DNA of 9,778 nucleotides from Erysipelotrichaceae bacterium (GTDB lineage Bacteria; Bacillota_I; Bacilli_A; Erysipelotrichales; Erysipelotrichaceae). Under the pieces are notes generated by a model that worked only from the letters and a program-made list of their open reading frames with translations, ran no database searches and had not been told where the DNA came from. How positions within the stretch are numbered: position 1 is the first letter of the stretch; each line of letters starts with the position of its first letter. Of this stretch, positions 5,781 through 9,778 are shown piece by piece. The stretch spans positions 5,703-15,480 of the forward strand of contig DMBB01000411.1 of assembly GCA_003446295.1 (NCBI GenBank), read 5' to 3'. The position numbers and the translations under genes were made by a program.

Positions 5781-6979
5781 ATCGGAAATCTGCAGTAACG
5801 TATACCTTATCCAGGTGCGTCAAGTGTCTGAAATGCGTCAAAGCATGTCCGACATCCGCACTGACAATGGAAAAGAGCCGGATCCATGTCAATCAGGAGC
5901 GCTGCATCAACTGCGGTCTGTGCATCAGAGCATGTCACAGCAGGGGACTCATCGCTCAGGGAAGCACGCTGGATGATATTGAAAGCTACGAATATACCGT
6001 ATGTATGCTTCCGAGCTCGCTCAGCAGCAGCTGCTCGAGCATTGAAGAAGCTGAAGAAATGTTTTATGCGATCAAATCTCTTGGATTTGACGAAGTAGTT
6101 GATCTTTCACCGCTGGAAGGTCAGCTGATGGAAGAAACATGGCGGATCGCATCGGAAATGGAAGAGGGCGGAGGAATCGCTTCCTTCTGTCCAGTTGTCA
6201 ACCGTCTTGTTGAGACAACATATCCGATGCTGATGGAGCATATGATCCCGCTCAATTATCCGAGCGAGATCATGGCCCGGCAGATCAGAAAACGCCCCAA
6301 TGGGGATAAGATCGGAATTTTCCTGTTCTGCGAGTGTGAGTCAAAGCTGACACTTGCGAAATACCCGTACGGCGGACAGCATTATGAAACTGATCATGCT
6401 GTAGCACTCGTCGATATATTCCCAAAGATCAAGCAGAACATGAAAAAGGGGAAGATCGATGTCACGCTATGCAGAGAAGGTCTGCAGTCATGCAATCCGG
6501 CTGTTATGATGCAGCGTCCGGATTACCTGATCGCTGATGGATACGACAAGATCAACAGTATCCTGAATATGGAAGAATTCGGACTTCTGGATACGTTTAA
6601 ACTGCTGTATCTGTTCCCGTGCTTTAACGGATGCATCGGCGGACATCTTCTCTGGGGCAATAGTTATCTGAACCGCAACAACATTGATGAACTGACCGGC
6701 AAACGCAGACTGCCTGTAACAGACCTGCCTCTGGAGGACCTGTACGGTACAGTGATCAATGAACGGAAAGACGGACGTTCTTTCAAAGAAAAAATGCAGT
6801 ATTTCAACCGCGTCAACGAAGTACTGGAACATCTTCCCGGTTATGACTGCAGTGCCTGCGGCATGCAGACGTGCAGGATCATGGCAGAGGAGATCGCGAA
6901 AGGCAGGAAAGATTTAAGCAATTGCCGTATACTCTCGGCTATCAAAGGAGGATCCGATGACAATTCAACAGCTGATTGA
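5777..6979 (+). CDS. Hydrogenase-like iron-sulfur protein with degenerate H-cluster domain, likely sensory
   Basis: A 400-residue cytoplasmic protein in three parts. N-terminal 2x[4Fe-4S]: C14-x2-C17-x2-C20-x3-C24 and C43-x2-C46-x2-C49-x3-C53. Middle (about 75-300): similar by eye to the [FeFe]-hydrogenase large-subunit domain, with the L1 motif as SFCPV (C138), L2 as FCECESK (C185/C187) and L3 as PCFNGC (C282, C286). So all four cysteines that hold the H-cluster [4Fe-4S] can be assigned, but the first cysteine of the TSCCP motif, needed for proton transfer in active enzymes, is F137. C-terminal: C358-x2-C361-x4-C366-x16-C383, the RnfB-type Fe-S fold. A full hydrogenase is unlikely; a redox or H2 sensor, or an electron carrier for the neighbouring ATPases, fits better. 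ATGA overlap with the upstream ATPase gene. Function is inferred. Confidence 0.85.
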   Translation: MNRKSAVTYTLSRCVKCLKCVKACPTSALTMEKSRIHVNQERCINCGLCIRACHSRGLIAQGSTLDDIESYEYTVCMLPSSLSSSCSSIEEAEEMFYAIKSLGFDEVVDLSPLEGQLMEETWRIASEMEEGGGIASFCPVVNRLVETTYPMLMEHMIPLNYPSEIMARQIRKRPNGDKIGIFLFCECESKLTLAKYPYGGQHYETDHAVALVDIFPKIKQNMKKGKIDVTLCREGLQSCNPAVMMQRPDYLIADGYDKINSILNMEEFGLLDTFKLLYLFPCFNGCIGGHLLWGNSYLNRNNIDELTGKRRLPVTDLPLEDLYGTVINERKDGRSFKEKMQYFNRVNEVLEHLPGYDCSACGMQTCRIMAEEIAKGRKDLSNCRILSAIKGGSDDNSTAD

Positions 6980-7289
6980 GCAGACAGGATGGAAGCCTGT
7001 CACAAAAGATGCTGATGTAACGAAGGAGATCAACGGTGCATACTGCAGTGACCTGCTGAGCTGGGTCATGGGCAAAGGGCAGCCTGATCAGGCATGGATC
7101 ACGGTGCAGAGTCATATCAATGTCATCGCCGTAGCCGTGCTGAGAGAATTCTCCTGCGTTATTCTTGCTGAAGGAGCTCACTTCCCTGAGAATGTGATCT
7201 CCAGGGCAGAAGATGAAGACATTGCTCTGATCGAGAGTGATCTGCCTGTCTTTGAAACAGCAAGAAAACTGATAGAGCTGGGTGTCTGA
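6957..7289 (+). CDS. DRTGG-like protein (second, divergent copy)
   Basis: A 110-residue soluble protein resembling the first DRTGG protein: GAYCSDLLSWVMG (27-39) matches the SDLxS core of the domain, followed by QAWITVQSHINVIAVAVL (45-62), a VILAEG strand (68-73), and an ALIESDLPVFETARKL end (90-105). It lacks the RGK segment of the first copy, so ligand preference may differ. Strong ribosome site AAAGGAGG (6944-6951) inside the preceding gene, which it overlaps by 23 bases. Its stop overlaps the next start as TGATG. The pairing of a divergent DRTGG protein with each of two GHKL ATPases in the operon suggests two parallel modules. Confidence 0.78.
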   Translation: MTIQQLIEQTGWKPVTKDADVTKEINGAYCSDLLSWVMGKGQPDQAWITVQSHINVIAVAVLREFSCVILAEGAHFPENVISRAEDEDIALIESDLPVFETARKLIELGV

Positions 7290-7990
7290 TGTTCTATGAT
7301 CTGCATATGCACAGCTGTCTGTCACCCTGTGCTGAAAACGAAATGACTCCGAACAATATATGCAACATGGCACTGATCAAAGGACTTGATCTGATCGCAG
7401 TGACGGATCATAACTCCACGAAGCAGCTGCCTGCTGCAGCAGAAGCCGCCCGCAACATCGGAATCGGCATGCTGTTCGGAGCAGAACTGGAAAGCAGTGA
7501 AGAAGTTCATGTGCTTGCACTGTACAGAAGGCTGGAAGCCGCTCTGTCTCTGCAGCCATGGATCGATGCGCATATGCCGGGAATTCCGAATGATGAGAAT
7601 TACTTCGGAAACCAGCTGATCATGAACGCCAATGACGAGATCATCGGCAAAGAACCGCAGCTTCTGATCGTATCTCTGACCGCAACACTGGAAGAATGTG
7701 TAGAGGAGATACACCGGACAGGCGGAAAAGCAATACTGGCACATGTTGTTGACCGTAAGAATTCGGTGACGACACAGCTTGGATTCATTCCGCCGGATCT
7801 GCCGTATGACGGACTTGAGATCAAGCGTCCGGAACAGATCAAAGATGTGCTTGCACGCAATCCGTGGATCAAAGAAAATGAAACGGAATGGCTGATCGAT
7901 TCAGATGCGCACAATCTGATCGACATATCAGAAGCCGTCAATGAGATCTCCGAAGAAACGGTTGCACGACTGTGGGGTGATTTGCAATGA
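7289..7990 (+). CDS. PHP-domain metal-dependent phosphoesterase
   Basis: A 233-residue PHP-family protein. Metal ligands appear in order: H6 and H8 (DLHMHSCLSPC), D40-H41 (AVTDHNS), E66 (GAELES), H74 (EVHVLAL), H152 (ILAHV), and D206/H208 (DSDAH). This is the complete trinuclear-metal set of PHP hydrolases, so it should be catalytically active, probably a phosphoesterase; the substrate is unknown. The extra C10 and C14 in the first motif, plus C25, are notable near the metal site in an operon of iron-sulfur proteins. The start overlaps the previous stop (TGATG) and the stop overlaps the next start (ATGA). In context it could remove phosphate from a target or nucleotide made by the neighbouring ATPases; that is inference. 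Confidence 0.92.
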   Translation: MFYDLHMHSCLSPCAENEMTPNNICNMALIKGLDLIAVTDHNSTKQLPAAAEAARNIGIGMLFGAELESSEEVHVLALYRRLEAALSLQPWIDAHMPGIPNDENYFGNQLIMNANDEIIGKEPQLLIVSLTATLEECVEEIHRTGGKAILAHVVDRKNSVTTQLGFIPPDLPYDGLEIKRPEQIKDVLARNPWIKENETEWLIDSDAHNLIDISEAVNEISEETVARLWGDLQ

Positions 7991-8541
7991 TGGAAGATCT
8001 TGCGATGCAGATACTGGAACTGCTGATGAACAGTATCCACGCAGGCGCATCGCATATCTATCTGACAATAACGGAATCCGTAAAAGAGAACCTGATCCAG
8101 GTACATCTGGAAGATGATGGAAAGGGTATGAGCGAAGAGTTTGTCGCAAAAGTCACAGATCCGTTTACAACTACCAGAAAAACAAGAAAAGTGGGAATGG
8201 GGGTCGCTTTCTTCAAGGGACTCACAGATATGTGCAACGGCCGCTTTGAGATCAACAGCCGGCCCGGCACGGGAACCCTCATCACAGCCGAGCTTCAGAG
8301 AGACTGGATCGATACTCCGCCTCTGGGAAATATCGGTGAAATGATGATGTACTGCATACAGGCTGATGAAAACATCAGCTATGTTCTGAAATATTCAAAT
8401 GACAAGTCAGATTTTATCTTTCAGTCCGACGAAGTAAAAGCCATGCTGGACGGCGTCAGTCTGCTTGAGCCGGAAATACTTCTCTGGGTGAAGGATTATA
8501 TTAACGAAGGGATTGAACATGTGAAGGAGGACTTACAATGA
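7987..8541 (+). CDS. GHKL ATPase with C-terminal extension (second ATPase)
   Basis: A 184-residue protein. The N-terminal two thirds is a HATPase fold: N box E11-LLMN15-SIHAGA, G1 box EDDGKGMS (42-49), an ATP-lid segment DPFTTTRKTRKVGMG (58-72) and GTGTLITAEL (94-103). The lid wording is closer to histidine kinases and MutL than to RsbW, so it is not simply a copy of the 142-residue ATPase. Residues about 104-184 form a C-terminal extension I do not recognise. There is no phosphoacceptor domain. Two tandem ATG codons (7987 and 7990) are possible starts; the first overlaps the PHP stop. The gene carries the AAGGAGG site (8524-8530) for the next gene and overlaps it by ATGA. Confidence 0.87.
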   Translation: MMEDLAMQILELLMNSIHAGASHIYLTITESVKENLIQVHLEDDGKGMSEEFVAKVTDPFTTTRKTRKVGMGVAFFKGLTDMCNGRFEINSRPGTGTLITAELQRDWIDTPPLGNIGEMMMYCIQADENISYVLKYSNDKSDFIFQSDEVKAMLDGVSLLEPEILLWVKDYINEGIEHVKEDLQ

Positions 8542-8909
8542 AGAGCCTGGAAGATCTGAAAAGAATGCGTGAAGAAGCACTTAAAAAAGTCGAGATGCGT
8601 GAAGGCGGAAAAGATTACAGAGTTGTTGTCGGTATGGCAACATGCGGAATCGCTGCCGGTGCGCGTCCGGTGCTGAACCGTCTTGTCGAAGAAACAGCAG
8701 AGAAAGACTATAACTGTGTTGTTACTCAGACAGGATGCATCGGTATGTGTGTATATGAACCGATCGTAGAAGTCTACGGTAAGGATGGGTCTCATACGAC
8801 TTACGTTCATGTAACACCTGAAAAGGCCGATAAGATTTTAGCTGAGCACATCGGAAAAGGTCAGATCGTTGACGAATACACCGTAGATGCTGCTAAAAGG
8901 GAGGCATAA
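8538..8909 (+). CDS. Small thioredoxin-like [2Fe-2S] protein of the hydrogenase operon
   Basis: A 123-residue protein with an N-terminal charged helix and a thioredoxin-like ferredoxin fold related to the N-terminal domain of the NuoF that follows. Aligned to that domain, C36, C67 and C71 occupy cluster positions (GMATC ... TQTGCIGMC), but the second position of C-x4-C is G41. C60 is a possible replacement ligand. So it may hold a [2Fe-2S] cluster with an unusual ligand set, or not hold one stably. It probably acts as an electron-transfer subunit of the HydABC-like complex. Ribosome site AAGGAGG with 7-base spacing. The stop is 3 bases before the NuoF start, implying coupled translation. Confidence 0.83.
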   Translation: MKSLEDLKRMREEALKKVEMREGGKDYRVVVGMATCGIAAGARPVLNRLVEETAEKDYNCVVTQTGCIGMCVYEPIVEVYGKDGSHTTYVHVTPEKADKILAEHIGKGQIVDEYTVDAAKREA

Positions 8910-8912
8910 TTC

Positions 8913-9778
8913 ATGTATCGCATGAATATATTAACCTGTGCCGGTACAGGCTGCTCTGCCAGCAACTCGGCGCAGATCGTTGAAAATTTTGAAGAAGCAT
9001 TAAAGAAGTACGGACTCGAAAACGAAGTTAAGGTCGTCAAGACTGGATGCTTCGGTCTCTGCCAGAAGGGCCCGATCGTAGCTGTTTATCCTGATAAGAT
9101 CTTCTACAGCCATGTAAAGCCTGAAGATGCTGAGCGTATCGTCGCTGAGCACATCTACAAAGGCCGTGTTGTCAAGGATCTTGAACTCAGTGATGAAGAC
9201 CTCAAAACTGGTGAAAAGATCGTCGACATCGACAAGATCAAGTTCTATGAGAAACAGCAGCGTATTGCTCTGAGAAACTGCGGTAAGATCAATCCGGAAG
9301 ATATTTCCGAATATATCGCAATGGATGGCTATTCTGCTCTCGGTAAAGTACTGACTGAAATGACGCCTCAGGAAGTCATCGATGAAATGAAGAAGTCCGG
9401 TCTGAGAGGACGCGGCGGCGCAGGCTTCCCGACCGGTGTAAAATGGCAGTTTGAAAAAGACCAGCCCGGTGATGAAAAGTATGTCATCTGCAACGCCGAC
9501 GAAGGCGATCCGGGTGCATTCATGGACCGTTCCATTTTGGAAGGTGACCCGAATGCGATCATCGAAGGTATGGCTATCATGGCTTATGCTGTCGGTGCAC
9601 ATCTCGGTTACATTTACATCCGTGCTGAATATCCGATCGCTGTCCACAGACTGAAGGTTGCCATCAAACAGGCAAAAGAACTCGGACTGCTCGGCAAGAA
9701 CATCTTCGGTTCAGGATTTGATTTCGATATCGAGATCAGACTCGGTGCCGGTGCATTCGTATGCGGTGAAGAAACAGC
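8913..9778 (+). CDS. hydB: NuoF/HydB-type flavoprotein subunit, 3' end outside the window
   Basis: First 288 residues of a larger protein, cut by the window end. Residues 1-90 are a thioredoxin-like [2Fe-2S] domain with C9-x4-C14 and C46-x3-C50. From about residue 120 the NuoF core begins: GLRGRGGAGFPTG (163-175) for FMN/NADH binding, then CNADEGDPGAFMDR (193-206), and the start of the GAGAFVCGEET segment at the edge. This domain order (fused [2Fe-2S] plus NuoF) is that of HydB in electron-bifurcating [FeFe]-hydrogenases and of NADP-reducing hydrogenase subunits. It should bind FMN and oxidise or reduce NAD(H), working with the HydC encoded at 4499 and a HydA expected downstream. Start ATG 8913 follows GGGAGG (8899-8904). 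Confidence 0.93.
   Translation, partial: MYRMNILTCAGTGCSASNSAQIVENFEEALKKYGLENEVKVVKTGCFGLCQKGPIVAVYPDKIFYSHVKPEDAERIVAEHIYKGRVVKDLELSDEDLKTGEKIVDIDKIKFYEKQQRIALRNCGKINPEDISEYIAMDGYSALGKVLTEMTPQEVIDEMKKSGLRGRGGAGFPTGVKWQFEKDQPGDEKYVICNADEGDPGAFMDRSILEGDPNAIIEGMAIMAYAVGAHLGYIYIRAEYPIAVHRLKVAIKQAKELGLLGKNIFGSGFDFDIEIRLGAGAFVCGEET

Noticed and set aside
7600..8106. 168-residue open frame on the minus strand
   Set aside because: Opposite the PHP and ATPase genes, both of which have complete motifs; a shadow frame.
9000..9647. 215-residue open frame on the minus strand
   Set aside because: It lies wholly opposite the well-supported NuoF/HydB coding frame, has no ribosome site and no recognisable motif; a shadow frame.
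1..9778. CRISPR arrays, insertion sequences, tRNA or rRNA genes
   Set aside because: No spaced direct repeats, transposase-like frames, terminal repeats or RNA-gene signatures were seen on either strand.

Overview
The window looks like chromosomal DNA of a fermentative, obligately anaerobic low-to-moderate-GC Gram-positive (Bacillota). This is inferred from strong AGGAGG-type ribosome sites, a ThiI of the short Firmicute type, a glycerol kinase with the HPr-phosphorylatable histidine, a Gram-positive-style lipoprotein, and above all part of a bifurcating-type [FeFe]-hydrogenase operon. A gut or rumen member of Clostridia or Erysipelotrichia is plausible, but I cannot fix the genus. All supported genes are on the + strand.

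Layout. Bases 1-509: the 3' end of thiI, an 82-residue protein of unknown function, and a clear intrinsic terminator. Bases 510-2193: a monocistronic glycerol kinase gene with its own terminator. Bases 2194-2513: a 60-residue cysteine-rich protein with its own terminator. Bases 2514-3686: a lipoprotein that reads as the substrate-binding protein of an NMT1/SsuA-type ABC importer. Its promoter is preceded by a dense run of small palindromes, one matching the Rex (NADH/NAD+-sensing repressor) operator at all but one of the 14 half-site positions. A strong terminator follows the gene. Bases 3687-9778: one tightly packed operon behind a promoter buried in a nested dyad.

The operon contains, in order: an ABC permease; a NuoE/HydC-type [2Fe-2S] subunit; a DRTGG-domain protein; an RsbW-like GHKL ATPase; a 400-residue iron-sulfur protein built on a degenerate hydrogenase H-cluster domain; a second DRTGG-like protein; a PHP-domain phosphoesterase; a second GHKL ATPase; a small thioredoxin-like [2Fe-2S] protein; and a NuoF/HydB-type flavoprotein that runs off the window. 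Nearly all junctions overlap (ATGA or TGATG) or are only 2-3 bases apart. The catalytic HydA is not in the window and would be expected just downstream.

How it may work together. NuoE- and NuoF-type subunits are the NAD(H)-facing electron-transfer parts of a HydABC-like, electron-bifurcating hydrogenase. The six genes between them look like a sensing and signalling module: a hydrogenase-like iron-sulfur sensor, two ATPases, two small DRTGG modules and a phosphoesterase. The overlap of an ABC permease with the first hydrogenase gene, and a Rex-like site on the partner binding-protein gene, suggest that a solute importer is tied to the redox regulon. No importer ATPase gene is present in the window.
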